Shown here: piece by piece, positions 25,736 through 35,131 of the stretch
How positions within the stretch are numbered: the first letter of the stretch is position 1
Layout of the letters: each line of letters opens with the position of its first letter
Source of the DNA: Saccharicrinis carchari
Lineage (GTDB): Bacteria; Bacteroidota; Bacteroidia; Bacteroidales; Marinilabiliaceae
DNA length: 64,000 nt
Reading direction: 5' to 3'
Assembly: GCF_900182605.1 (NCBI RefSeq)
Contig: NZ_FXTB01000001.1
Span: 806,001 to 870,000, forward strand
The notes under the pieces: model-generated
Told to the model about the DNA's origin: nothing
What the model saw: the letters and a program-made list of their open reading frames with translations, nothing else
The model's database searches: none
Made by a program: the position numbers and the translations under genes

Positions 25736-26692
25736 TTATAAATATCCTAATTTAAATAAAATAAAAGCTTTTGCCAATAGCAGTAGTTTATACGGGTTTG
25801 AAATCCGAACTCTTTTCTTTAGCAGTTCCCTAGGTTTTGTTTTGGCTATTTTATGGGTTAGTCCTAAATAATAAGTATAGGCAATATAAACACCAAGACG
25901 TGCATTCCCCGGAAGTTTTTTTATTCCTTTTAGCGCGGCATGGTAATCTCCATATATATCTTGCAGGATAACTTCTTTATTCTCCTCATTCAGTCTTTCC
26001 GTGGACAGCTGAGGAAAATAAACTCTGCCCAGTCCTTCCTTATCATCTTTTATATCGCGCAGGAAGTTCACTTTCTGAAAAGCCGAACCCAAGCGCTCTG
26101 CACTATCCTTAAGCGATTGATACAGCATTTCATCACCGTTTACGAATACTTTTAAACACATCAACCCAACCACATCGGCCGACCCATAAATATATTGTTT
26201 GAGCTCGGAGGCATTGTATCTGTTTTTATATAAATCGGCACGCATACTACGTAGAAAAGCCTGCACCAATTGGTCGCTTATACTATACTTTTGTACCGTG
26301 TGCTGAAAAGAGTTAAGGATAGGGTTTAAGCTGATACCTTGCTCTACGGCACTGTAATAATCGCGTTCAAAGTCGTCTAACAGTTTCGGCTTATTATAGG
26401 CATGAAAAGTATCCACTATTTCGTCGGCAAAACGTACAAAACCATAAATGCTGTATATGGCTTGCCGAATGGATGGATTCAAACAGCGCACACCTATACT
26501 AAAGGAGGTACTGTATGATTGGGTAACCAAACGGCTACAAGAATAACTTACTTTATCGAATTGTATTTTGGCCTGCTTATCCTTCACTTGTTCTACTTTA
26601 TGGGTAATTTGTAAGGGAGGGGCATGTACACTACCACCGCTGGTTATAGATGGTTTTTTAATGCCTGTGGTTTTTTTTGTAGAAGTATTCAT
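25736..26692 (-). CDS. crtB: Phytoene synthase
   Basis: A 318-residue squalene/phytoene synthase that condenses two geranylgeranyl diphosphates. The two Mg-diphosphate motifs are present: DEIVD (90-94) in YGFVRFADEIVD and DIKDD (213-217) in NFLRDIKDDKEGLGR. Residues 1-42 form a basic, low-complexity extension (KKTTGIKKPS) before the usual start near FDKVSYSCSRLVTQSYS; no other Met is available, so either the extension is real or a non-ATG start is used. It is 24 bp after crtI. Confidence 0.93.
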   Translation of the reverse strand: MNTSTKKTTGIKKPSITSGGSVHAPPLQITHKVEQVKDKQAKIQFDKVSYSCSRLVTQSYSTSFSIGVRCLNPSIRQAIYSIYGFVRFADEIVDTFHAYNKPKLLDDFERDYYSAVEQGISLNPILNSFQHTVQKYSISDQLVQAFLRSMRADLYKNRYNASELKQYIYGSADVVGLMCLKVFVNGDEMLYQSLKDSAERLGSAFQKVNFLRDIKDDKEGLGRVYFPQLSTERLNEENKEVILQDIYGDYHAALKGIKKLPGNARLGVYIAYTYYLGLTHKIAKTKPRELLKKRVRISNPYKLLLLAKAFILFKLGYL

Positions 26693-26716
26693 CGAATCAA
26701 ATTTTAAAAGTAAAAT

Positions 26717-28195
26717 CTAGGCTTCTTTCTCAAAGTATTCCGAAGCTAAGCGGGCTACTATCTTACCCGAGATAATGGTTGGCGGCACCCCGGGCCCCGG
26801 CACTGTAAGCTGACCTGTGTAAAACATATTGGGCAACTTTTTATTTTGCAGCTTAGGCTTTAAAAAAGCTGTTTGCCTTAATATGTTGGATAGGCCATAG
26901 GCATTTCCACCATAGGCGTTGTAGTCGTCAACAAAATCGTTTACACAGTACGATTTTTTAAGCACAATACTATCAATAATAGACTGACCCGTCATCTCTT
27001 CCAATCGACGGATAATTTCGTCAAAATATTTTTCCCTCAACTCGGGGGTATCCTCTATTCCTGTTGCAATGGGTATTAAAAAAATTCCTGATTCCTTACC
27101 TTCCGGCGCAGCTTCACTATCCGTTACGCTGGGAAAACTGGCATAAAAAAGTGGATTTTCGGGCCATTTTTTACTATCGTAAATGCTTTTGGCATGGGCT
27201 TCAAAAGGCGAGTCGAAAAATAAGCTGTGGTGCTGTACCTTGTCCAATTTTTTATCGAAGCCTATATAGAATATCAATGCAGATGGTGCAAAAACCCTTT
27301 TCTGCCAATATTTTTCTGAATAATTTCTATATCTGCTTTCCAACAAGGTTTCGGCATGATGATAATCGGCACCTGAAACAACAAGATCTGTCTCAAAATA
27401 ATCATTGTTGGCATGTATCCCGCACACCTTACCATTGGCAACCTCAATCTTATCAACCGAATGACCGTAATAAAACCTTACGCCTTGTTGTAATGCTAAT
27501 TTCTGGAAACCCTTAACAACACTATACATGCCACCTTCGGGATACCAGGTTCCCAATACCATATCAGCGTAATTCATAAAACAATAAAATGCCGGTGTAT
27601 CCTCTGGCTTAGCACCTAAAAATAACACCGGAAATTCCAGTATTTGTGCCAATCGTTTACTTTTTGTACCGGCTCTCACCTTACCTTTGATGGATTGCAA
27701 AAATTGCCCTGCTCTTTTAATTGTTGCCGGACTCACCAGTTCAAGGGGGGATTTACCCGAACCATAAACAATCTTGTCCATAGCCGCATGGTAATTAAAT
27801 GCAGCATCGTCCAAAAATTTTTGTAAAAACTCCGCGCTTCCCTTTTCTTCTTTTTCAAAAACCTCGTAAACCTTTTCCAAATCGGCTCGGATATCAACAA
27901 AGTCATCTTTACCGAAATATACACGATATGCCGGATCCAGGCGTGACAAGGAATAGTAATCCTCTACTTTTTTGCCGAAATCGGCAAAAAATTTTTCAAA
28001 AACATCCGGCATCCAATACCAGGTTGGACCCATGTCAAAGGAGAAGCCCGCTTGGCGGTATAGCCTGGCTCTTCCGCCAGGCATGTCGTGCTTCTCGAAT
28101 AGGCTTACTTGATGACCTTGCTTAGCTAGATAATTGGCTGCTGAGAGTCCGGAAAATCCGGCTCCAATTACCGCCACTTTTTTTTGTTTGTTCAT
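26717..28195 (-). CDS. crtI: Phytoene desaturase / FAD-dependent oxidoreductase
   Basis: A 492-residue CrtI-type enzyme. The N-terminal dinucleotide fold is VAVIGAGFSGLSAANYLAKQGH with the following EKHDMPGGRAR; the C-terminal signature is FYTGQLTVPGPGVPPTIISG. Family members introduce double bonds into phytoene to give neurosporene or lycopene. It is the first gene of the crt operon, with CAAACCTA at 28264 as a possible -7 box on the minus strand. Confidence 0.93.
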   Translation of the reverse strand: MNKQKKVAVIGAGFSGLSAANYLAKQGHQVSLFEKHDMPGGRARLYRQAGFSFDMGPTWYWMPDVFEKFFADFGKKVEDYYSLSRLDPAYRVYFGKDDFVDIRADLEKVYEVFEKEEKGSAEFLQKFLDDAAFNYHAAMDKIVYGSGKSPLELVSPATIKRAGQFLQSIKGKVRAGTKSKRLAQILEFPVLFLGAKPEDTPAFYCFMNYADMVLGTWYPEGGMYSVVKGFQKLALQQGVRFYYGHSVDKIEVANGKVCGIHANNDYFETDLVVSGADYHHAETLLESRYRNYSEKYWQKRVFAPSALIFYIGFDKKLDKVQHHSLFFDSPFEAHAKSIYDSKKWPENPLFYASFPSVTDSEAAPEGKESGIFLIPIATGIEDTPELREKYFDEIIRRLEEMTGQSIIDSIVLKKSYCVNDFVDDYNAYGGNAYGLSNILRQTAFLKPKLQNKKLPNMFYTGQLTVPGPGVPPTIISGKIVARLASEYFEKEA

Positions 28196-28263
28196 TAAGC
28201 TAGTATTTTTTACAGCAGATTCGTCTCTCCGTAATTTGATATACTGTTTTGAATCTTAAACAA

Positions 28264-28271
28264 CAAACCTA
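28264..28271 (-). promoter_or_regulatory. Candidate -7 box of the crt operon
   Basis: TAGGTTTG on the minus strand matches TAnnTTTG and lies 68 bp upstream of the crtI ATG. No -33 box was found at the expected spacing. Confidence 0.35.
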
Positions 28272-28321
28272 AATTTTTGTTTAACTATTTAGAGAAAAAA
28301 CTGCACAACATAAATTTGGCA

Positions 28322-28356
28322 CAAAAAAAACCCATCCTTTAAAAAGAATGGGTCTT
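28322..28356 (-). terminator. Terminator after the UroD-family gene
   Basis: On the minus strand, ACCCATTC and GGATGGGT pair around a TTTTTAAA loop and are followed by eight T residues. Confidence 0.8.
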
Positions 28357-28390
28357 ATCAATTTATACTGCGGTATCTTATCCTTAATTA

Positions 28391-29461
28391 TTATTCATTC
28401 TCGTTATGCCATTCCTTGGCAGCCTGGTACATCGCAATAACATTTTCAATGGGTGTTTCCACTTTAATTTTATGGCTTGGCCCCAGAATAAACCTACCGC
28501 CTGGTGCCATTACATCAAATAATTCCTTAACACCGTCTTTTACTTGTTGAACACTTCCCTTACGGAGTAAACGTTCCTCATCCATGCCACCACAAAAGGT
28601 TATTAACTTGCCAAAATCTTTTTTAAGACCTTCGGGCGACATCCCATAAGCTCTTGTTTGCAGCGGGTCCAGTACTTCGGCACCTGCACTGATAAAGTGG
28701 GGTAATAACTTTCGGACTCCACCGCAACTGTGCATATAAAAATGTGCTCCTGTTTCTAATGGTTTACTGGTAAAAGCTTTTATCGATGGCAGGATATACT
28801 CTTCCCACTGATCTTCGCCAATGGTAAGCCCCGTTTGCGAACCAAAGTCATCGGCTACACGTACAAAGTCCACTCTGCCGGCCGCCACTTCAAAAAAATC
28901 ATCGATGAAAGCAGTGTAAAACGCAATGACCTTATCGCATATGGTTCTGAAAAAAACGGGATGCGACATCATCACATCCAAAAAATGATCGCGACCCAAT
29001 AAGCGTTGCACTATCCTGAACAAACCGGGTGAAGAATATCCCGGAGCTGTAATGATGGCATAATCCTTATAAAGCTCGAGCTGTTGGTTTAACGAATTAA
29101 AGTCGAATAAATCTTTCGTAGGCCATGGATAATCCTCCAATACAAGTGGATCTGTTATTCCTTGTAGGGGAAACTGGCTTGCCTCCCAATAGCCAAATTC
29201 CCCTTTTTTAATGCGGGAATACCCTACTCCCCAAATGTCCTTTTTACTCTTGTTACCTTCCTTTAATAATTGAGGTCCTACATATTTTGGTTCTACCCAT
29301 CTAAAATCTACGTCTAAAAATTCCAATAATTCATCGCGTGTGGTAAAACCAAGGTAGGACATCATTTTCTCCCCAAACTCCAACACGTCCCAATAGTAAA
29401 ATGGAACCCTGTCCGGAGCATCGTTGCTTAGAGCTTTCAACACTCGTTCTTTATGGTTCAT
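28391..29461 (-). CDS. Uroporphyrinogen decarboxylase-family (MtaA/CmuA-like) protein
   Basis: A 356-residue TIM-barrel protein of the UroD superfamily. It begins NHKERVLKALSNDAPDRVPFYYWD, the usual start of the methyltransferase-like branch, and has the zinc-binding set His244-x-Cys246 (MHSCGG) and Cys290 (FCGGMD). These residues are typical of MtaA-like corrinoid:CoM methyltransferases, not of haem-pathway HemE. No corrinoid protein or methyl acceptor gene is adjacent, so the substrate cannot be told. It is monocistronic. Confidence 0.85.
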   Translation of the reverse strand: MNHKERVLKALSNDAPDRVPFYYWDVLEFGEKMMSYLGFTTRDELLEFLDVDFRWVEPKYVGPQLLKEGNKSKKDIWGVGYSRIKKGEFGYWEASQFPLQGITDPLVLEDYPWPTKDLFDFNSLNQQLELYKDYAIITAPGYSSPGLFRIVQRLLGRDHFLDVMMSHPVFFRTICDKVIAFYTAFIDDFFEVAAGRVDFVRVADDFGSQTGLTIGEDQWEEYILPSIKAFTSKPLETGAHFYMHSCGGVRKLLPHFISAGAEVLDPLQTRAYGMSPEGLKKDFGKLITFCGGMDEERLLRKGSVQQVKDGVKELFDVMAPGGRFILGPSHKIKVETPIENVIAMYQAAKEWHNENE

Positions 29462-29747
29462 AAATGATGTATTTAGGCTAAATTAATATTCGTGAATTTT
29501 CACAAAATAATCTTCCGAATTTATAAAGATTTTGAGAGAAAACAAATTAACACCGGGTGATTGTCTCATAATCAAATGTTAACAGAGTTTAAACAGGAAG
29601 GATAAATCTTCTCCGGGCGAATCGGAGCAGGCGCTCTAACTTGTACAGTTGAGCGGAGAACTTTTGCATAACTCTTTGGGCATCCCGACCGATACAAATG
29701 TTTTTAAGCCACGATATACAGCAAGTAAATTTAATTTATGCGTGAAA

Positions 29748-30497
29748 TTACTCCGCCACGATTGCTCGTTGCCTTACCACCTCATAAACAAGGACACCTG
29801 TAGCAACAGATACATTTAATGAACCAATGCTTCCCACTACCGGTATTTTAGCGCCTGTATCACATATTTTTAGCATTTGAGCCGAAACACCTTTGTCCTC
29901 CGCTCCCAACACGATGGCCGTTGGTCCGGTGAAATCAATTTTTGTGTAATCATCATTGGCTTTTTCGGTGGCCGCCACAATTTTTAGTCCCGAGTTTTTT
30001 AGATATTCCAATGCTTTATACAGATTAGGCACACGCGAAACAGGGATATTGTACAATGCACCGGCAGATGTTTTTACCGCATCGGCATTTATGCGAGCAC
30101 CTCCCTTTTCGGGTATCACTATGGCATGCACCCCGGCACACTCTGCAGAGCGTGCAATTGCGCCCATGTTGCGTATATCGGTAATGCCATCGAGCACCAG
30201 TATCAACGGATTTTTTCCATCCTCAAAAAGGCCGATAAGCGTATTTTCAAGATCCTGATAGCTAATAGCCGAAACAAAGGCAATAACCCCTTGGTGGTTT
30301 TTTCGGGTAGCCCTGTTTATTCGATCTATGGGAACCGCTTGCCAAGTTATCCCCGCTTCTTTCATGGTTTCCACCAGCTCTTCGTAAAGCTCGCCCTGCA
30401 AGCCTTTTTTAACCAGTACTTTTTCAATTTCTTTACCGGAACGAATGGCTTCGATAACTGATCTGATTCCAAATAAAAAATCACTTTTTTGTGCCAT
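29748..30497 (-). CDS. rlmB: 23S rRNA (guanosine-2'-O)-methyltransferase RlmB
   Basis: A 249-residue SPOUT methyltransferase. Residues ~5-75 are the substrate-binding domain (LFGIRSVIEAIRSGKEIEKVLVKKG); the knotted catalytic domain has VLDGITDIRNMGAIARSAECAG, VVLGAEDKG and SLNVSVATGVLVYEVVRQR, the three SpoU motifs. RlmB methylates G2251 of 23S rRNA in the ribosomal peptidyl-transferase region. Other TrmH-family targets are possible, but the length and N-domain fit RlmB. Confidence 0.9.
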   Translation of the reverse strand: MAQKSDFLFGIRSVIEAIRSGKEIEKVLVKKGLQGELYEELVETMKEAGITWQAVPIDRINRATRKNHQGVIAFVSAISYQDLENTLIGLFEDGKNPLILVLDGITDIRNMGAIARSAECAGVHAIVIPEKGGARINADAVKTSAGALYNIPVSRVPNLYKALEYLKNSGLKIVAATEKANDDYTKIDFTGPTAIVLGAEDKGVSAQMLKICDTGAKIPVVGSIGSLNVSVATGVLVYEVVRQRAIVAE

Positions 30498-30660
30498 ATT
30501 TTTTTTTATTAGATTGTTCGGCGTTATAAGGTTTGCGATTAATAATTAGCGATGAGAAGTTAGAGCTAAACTTTTAACTGTTTTCTTGTTCGTAAACGGA
30601 CAGGATACAACTGATTCCTGTTAACTACTTCCTGTTAACTACTAACAGTGGACTGTTGCC

Positions 30661-32622
30661 TCAATCCATTTTCTTTTTTTCTTCCTCAGCTTGCTCCAGC
30701 TCCACATGATACTGTTCCCAATTTTTCATTTCCGTTTCGAGTGCTGTATTTGCTTTTTGATAGGTTTTGATAAAATCGGTATCTGCTGCCTTAACCGGAT
30801 CTTGCATTTCAATATCCATTTTTGCTACTTCCTTTTCAAGTTTCGCTATTTTGTCCTCGCACTTTTTAACCCGCTGCTGTACCTTTTTTACCTGTTTACT
30901 TATTTCTTTTCGTTCTTCGTATGATAGTTTCGATGCTGTTTTTTTTCCCTGATCAGATAATTCCTGCGGAAGGGTTTTACCACTGGGCTTTTGCAACTCC
31001 ATCTCGCGAAGCGATTCTAGCTTTTTGCGTGCCAAAAATTCGTATATGCCACCCAAATGCTCTTTCATTTTTTTATTTCGGAACTCATACACTTTATCCA
31101 CCAAACCGTCCAAAAACTCCCGGTCGTGAGATACCACAACAACAGTTCCGTCAAAGTCCTTAACCGCCTGCTTCAACAGCTCTTTAGATCGGATATCGAG
31201 ATGGTTAGTAGGTTCGTCCAGTATTAAAAAGTTAACCGGTTCTAACAGCAGTTTTACCATAGCTAAGCGGGTGCGTTCGCCACCGGACAGCACAGATACT
31301 TTTTTTTCCACCGTTTCGCCACTAAACATAAAGGCCCCAAGCAAATCACGCATTTTTAAACGGATATCGCCTACTGCCACATGATCGATAGTTTCGAGTA
31401 CGCTAAGGCTCTCATCCAACAGGTCGGCCTGATTTTGTGCAAAATACCCGATTTTAACCTGGTGTCCCAGTTTCAGTTCCCCGGTATAGTCCACCTCTTC
31501 CATAATCATACGTGCCATGGTGGTTTTCCCTTCTCCATTACGTCCAATAAAAGCCACCTTTTCGCCTCTTTCTATGGTAAAATCGATTTGGTTTAACACC
31601 TGATGTTTCCCGTAACTTTTACTCACCTGATTTCCTTGCAAGGTGATAACACCTGAATGGGGTGCGGGAGGGAACTTAATACGTAAGGAAGCGTTATCCG
31701 AGGGATCTACCTCAATCCGATCAACTTTACTAAGCTGCTTAATACGCGACTGCACTTGCACGGCTTTTGTGGCCTGATACCTAAACCTTTCAATAAATTT
31801 TTCGGTATCTTCAATCATCTTTTGCTGATTACGGAAAGCCGCCATCTGCTGTTCTTTCCGCTCTTTTCGAAGCTCAACGTATTTGCTGTAGGATGCTTTA
31901 TAATCATATATTTTGCCCATCTCTATTTCGATGGTACGTTTGGTAATATTATCGAGAAAAGCGCGGTCGTGCGAAACCAATACCACTGCCCCTCCATAGT
32001 TTTTCAGAAAATCCTCGAACCACTGTATCGATTCGATATCAAGATGATTGGTGGGTTCGTCCAACAAAAATAAGTCGGGTTTTTGCAACAATATCCTGGC
32101 CAGCTGAACACGCATCCGCCAGCCTCCTGAAAATTCGGAAGTAGGACGATTAAAGTCGTTACGCTCAAAGCCCAAACCTTTCAAGGTCACTTCAATGTCT
32201 GCTGCATAATTGGCACCCCCCAGCATACTTATTCTGTCATTTTTATCGCTCAACTGATGAATCAAGTCCAGGTAATGTTCGGATTCGTAATCTGTTCGCT
32301 CAGCTAATTCAATATTTAACTTTGCAATGTCGTCTTCCAGTTTTTTGAGTTGACCAAAGGCTTTTTCCACCTCATCCCAAACCGTGCCTGTGTCGTTGTG
32401 TTTCATGTGCTGTGGCAAATAGCCCACTTTAATATCTTTGGGGCAGGACAAGGTACCACTTGAAGGGGTTTGCACACCTGCTAATATTTTTAGCAAAGTT
32501 GATTTTCCCGCGCCGTTTTTACCTGCCAAGCCAATTTTATCTTTGGGATTTACCAAAAAAGTAACATCGCTGAACAAGGTAAAGCCTCCAAACTCCACCG
32601 ACAATTGATTTACCGAAACCAT
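30661..32622 (-). CDS. ABC-F family ATPase (ribosome-associated)
   Basis: A 653-residue protein with two ABC domains and no membrane part. Domain 1: GKNGAGKST, FSGGWRMRVQLARILL and DLFLLDEPTNHLD. Domain 2: GRNGEGKTT, LSGGERTRLAMVKLL and FLILDEPTNHLD. The linker (YKASYSKYVELRKERKEQQMAAFRNQQ) is the P-site tRNA-interaction motif of ABC-F proteins, and residues ~555-650 form a charged coiled coil as in Uup/YdiF-type members. ABC-F proteins rescue or protect translating ribosomes. It begins 24 bp after the LysM gene stop on the other side; no operon partner is certain. Confidence 0.92.
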   Translation of the reverse strand: MVSVNQLSVEFGGFTLFSDVTFLVNPKDKIGLAGKNGAGKSTLLKILAGVQTPSSGTLSCPKDIKVGYLPQHMKHNDTGTVWDEVEKAFGQLKKLEDDIAKLNIELAERTDYESEHYLDLIHQLSDKNDRISMLGGANYAADIEVTLKGLGFERNDFNRPTSEFSGGWRMRVQLARILLQKPDLFLLDEPTNHLDIESIQWFEDFLKNYGGAVVLVSHDRAFLDNITKRTIEIEMGKIYDYKASYSKYVELRKERKEQQMAAFRNQQKMIEDTEKFIERFRYQATKAVQVQSRIKQLSKVDRIEVDPSDNASLRIKFPPAPHSGVITLQGNQVSKSYGKHQVLNQIDFTIERGEKVAFIGRNGEGKTTMARMIMEEVDYTGELKLGHQVKIGYFAQNQADLLDESLSVLETIDHVAVGDIRLKMRDLLGAFMFSGETVEKKVSVLSGGERTRLAMVKLLLEPVNFLILDEPTNHLDIRSKELLKQAVKDFDGTVVVVSHDREFLDGLVDKVYEFRNKKMKEHLGGIYEFLARKKLESLREMELQKPSGKTLPQELSDQGKKTASKLSYEERKEISKQVKKVQQRVKKCEDKIAKLEKEVAKMDIEMQDPVKAADTDFIKTYQKANTALETEMKNWEQYHVELEQAEEEKKKMD

Positions 32623-32646
32623 TTAAAACTACTAAAATTAAAAAAA

Positions 32647-35016
32647 CTAATTTAAAGGCATGCGTGATATCTCCAACGAGGGGCTAAACCGGATCACATA
32701 AAGTCCGTCGTTATAAAAGCCACCCCAATTGGCGTACCTCTGAAAGTGAAAATTAAACTGCACCTGACCAGGGTTGAGGTTATTTATGCAATACTCAAAT
32801 TTTTTACCATACTTAACTCTGGCATCCAGGAAAAAGTAAGCCACGTCGAATCCCCAGATACCGTATCTGGAATACCTGGCGTTTTGACCCGACCGGATAA
32901 AATAAGGAGAAACCGCAAAAGGCTCGGTATGATACCAGGCCCTGTATTTCGACGAAAAACGGCTCACCCTGGTATTATTATGATCTAATACATACGGGGT
33001 AAGTATATGGGTATCTAAATCGTGTACTTCCTCGGCATTGATGGTTTGAAACCTAAGCCAATTTCCAAAACCAATGAGCTTTACCCTTACATCGCTGGAT
33101 TCGGATACACCGTGCAGCGTGGTTATAATTTTGGATACATCGGCCTCACCCGGCGAAGGGATAACCACCACGTTTAACTTATCGCGGCTCAATAAAGCTT
33201 CCAGCCCCTGCACATTATGCTCAGAAAACGATATCTCCAGAAAATCGGGCACCCTGCCCAAAGGGAGATATTTGAGGTAGAGTTTGTTTTTTATTTCCGA
33301 TGCCAGCTTATTTTCGTTGTCATTGGGTACGGCAGATTTAATTACCACAATACGATTACCCATTTGCTGTTTCACTATAAAATCGGAATAACGATGGTAC
33401 AACAAGGTATCCTCAGCATTTACCTGAAACAGGTATGGATTGGTATTGAGGCAGTTATTAACATTTGATAAAGGATACACCATTTTGATTTGGTTTTTTA
33501 ACGAAAAGTCAGATACCAAATTAAGATTGCTGGCATAAGCCGGACCGATAATCAAATCTACCGTCTTCAATTGGGGAAGCGCCAGGATTTGTTTTACGCG
33601 GTTTGTATCAGGTGCTGTATCGAAGGTGTGCAAGCGAATATTGACTCCTTGCTTCTTAAGGGAATCAACAGCAATAAGCACCCCCTGATAAAACTCTACA
33701 AAAGTCCGGGATCGAGGAGACAAAACAGGCTCGCTTCTTTCTGTCAATATTTCCTCCTCACCCTCCATGCTTTTAATTAAATTATGCTTGTAGGTGGCTT
33801 CCATATCAAAAGGTAGCAGCAATGCCACGCTTATTACCTGCCTGTCGGCATAATAATTATATCCTTTACAGGGGATACCCAAAGTATCTCTATCAATTAT
33901 TTCGGGTATGCTATCGCTTATTTTTATATTTAAAAGTTGTTTCTGTTGTTTTACCCGCACCAAATATTCCGGGGTAGGCACTTTTATTTCCGATCTTCTT
34001 TTTATGTTGGTTAGTATTACATCCGGGTTGGCCTCCTGAATATCAGCTATCTCAACCCCATATTTTTTGGCTATTGAATAAATAGTTTCTTTGCGCTTAA
34101 CCGTGTGTATGATTATATCGTTGCTGGATGGTATTTGTGCCAATTGTTTACTTTTCACAACATCCTTGGGTATCTTTACCACAAAACCGAGGGGTAAATG
34201 GGCCGGATCTAAGTCCGGATTGGCATTTTCCAGGTTGTTTTGCGAAACACGGTATTTTTTGCTCACCGAATAAATAGTTTCGCCACGCTGAATCCTATGG
34301 TAGAAAAACTCATCGTCTTCCAAAGGTATATCCACTTGGGGCACCTGTGGCATAATAACTTTATCCTGCTTTTTATGTATGGGAATCCGCACCTTTGACC
34401 CTACCGCCAAAATACCACTTTGCAAGGCTTTGTTGTATTTAAGTAAGCTATCTACTCTGGTTTGATATTGCTTTGCGATGCCGTAAAGGGTTTCTTTAGG
34501 ATTTACCTGATGATAGATAAAATTAAAGTCTTTGTTCTCTTTTGCTGATACGGGCTGCTGAGCGGGTATTTTTAAAATAGCACCTACCAACAGCTCTTTA
34601 TCCAAACCTGCATTGTATTTTTTTATTGAGTCTATTGGTATCTCGTATTTTTTTGAAAGATAATACAAGGTTTGACCTTTTTGTACAGTATGATAAATAA
34701 AATCATCGGACTCATTTATTTCTAAAATATTACTGTTTCTACCCTCGATAACCGGTATATACAAAATGTCACCTGGATTTAGTCCGAAGATAGAATTTGG
34801 GTTGGCCTCGTGAATTTCTTTTTGCGACACGCCATATCTTTTTGCGATACCATAAAAACCCTCTCCTTTTTTTACTTTGTACAAATAAAAAGTTTTGCCA
34901 TCGACAATAACTTTATCGGCCATTTTTTTTTCCTGAATTACTTGTGCCTCAAGTACAGGCAAGGCCAAAAAACAGAAAGCAAAGGCCAAAAAATATATAA
35001 ATGATTTCTTTATCAT
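32647..35016 (-). CDS. Five-LysM protein fused to a periplasmic-binding-protein-like domain
   Basis: A 789-residue exported protein. ATG 35016 is preferred over a start 138 bp upstream because it gives the signal peptide MIKKSFIYFLAFAFCFLALPVLEAQ. Five LysM repeats follow (each with an YHTV-x-x-G-E/Q-T-x-Y-x-x-x-KKY core and ending in IP), which should bind peptidoglycan. From about residue 380 the sequence becomes a type-1 periplasmic-binding-protein fold (ISVALLLPFD, FVEFYQGVLIAVDSLKKQGVNI, VDLIIGPAYASNLNLVSDF), like amino-acid-binding proteins or LpoA. It follows dnaA on the same strand, separated by a terminator. Confidence 0.82.
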   Translation of the reverse strand: MIKKSFIYFLAFAFCFLALPVLEAQVIQEKKMADKVIVDGKTFYLYKVKKGEGFYGIAKRYGVSQKEIHEANPNSIFGLNPGDILYIPVIEGRNSNILEINESDDFIYHTVQKGQTLYYLSKKYEIPIDSIKKYNAGLDKELLVGAILKIPAQQPVSAKENKDFNFIYHQVNPKETLYGIAKQYQTRVDSLLKYNKALQSGILAVGSKVRIPIHKKQDKVIMPQVPQVDIPLEDDEFFYHRIQRGETIYSVSKKYRVSQNNLENANPDLDPAHLPLGFVVKIPKDVVKSKQLAQIPSSNDIIIHTVKRKETIYSIAKKYGVEIADIQEANPDVILTNIKRRSEIKVPTPEYLVRVKQQKQLLNIKISDSIPEIIDRDTLGIPCKGYNYYADRQVISVALLLPFDMEATYKHNLIKSMEGEEEILTERSEPVLSPRSRTFVEFYQGVLIAVDSLKKQGVNIRLHTFDTAPDTNRVKQILALPQLKTVDLIIGPAYASNLNLVSDFSLKNQIKMVYPLSNVNNCLNTNPYLFQVNAEDTLLYHRYSDFIVKQQMGNRIVVIKSAVPNDNENKLASEIKNKLYLKYLPLGRVPDFLEISFSEHNVQGLEALLSRDKLNVVVIPSPGEADVSKIITTLHGVSESSDVRVKLIGFGNWLRFQTINAEEVHDLDTHILTPYVLDHNNTRVSRFSSKYRAWYHTEPFAVSPYFIRSGQNARYSRYGIWGFDVAYFFLDARVKYGKKFEYCINNLNPGQVQFNFHFQRYANWGGFYNDGLYVIRFSPSLEISRMPLN

Positions 35017-35074
35017 TAATTCTGTGGTTCTGAATAATAAATGCCTCCAAAAGTATAAAGATTCGCTTAAACAA

Positions 35075-35110
35075 AAAAAGTTGTTGCAACATTCGTTCCA
35101 ACAACTTTTT
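35075..35110 (-). terminator. Terminator after dnaA
   Basis: On the minus strand, AAAAAGTTGTT and AACAACTTTTT form an 11-bp stem with a 14-nt loop and end in a T-run. Confidence 0.7.
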
Positions 35111-35131
35111 CCGATACTAAATAATTTTGGC

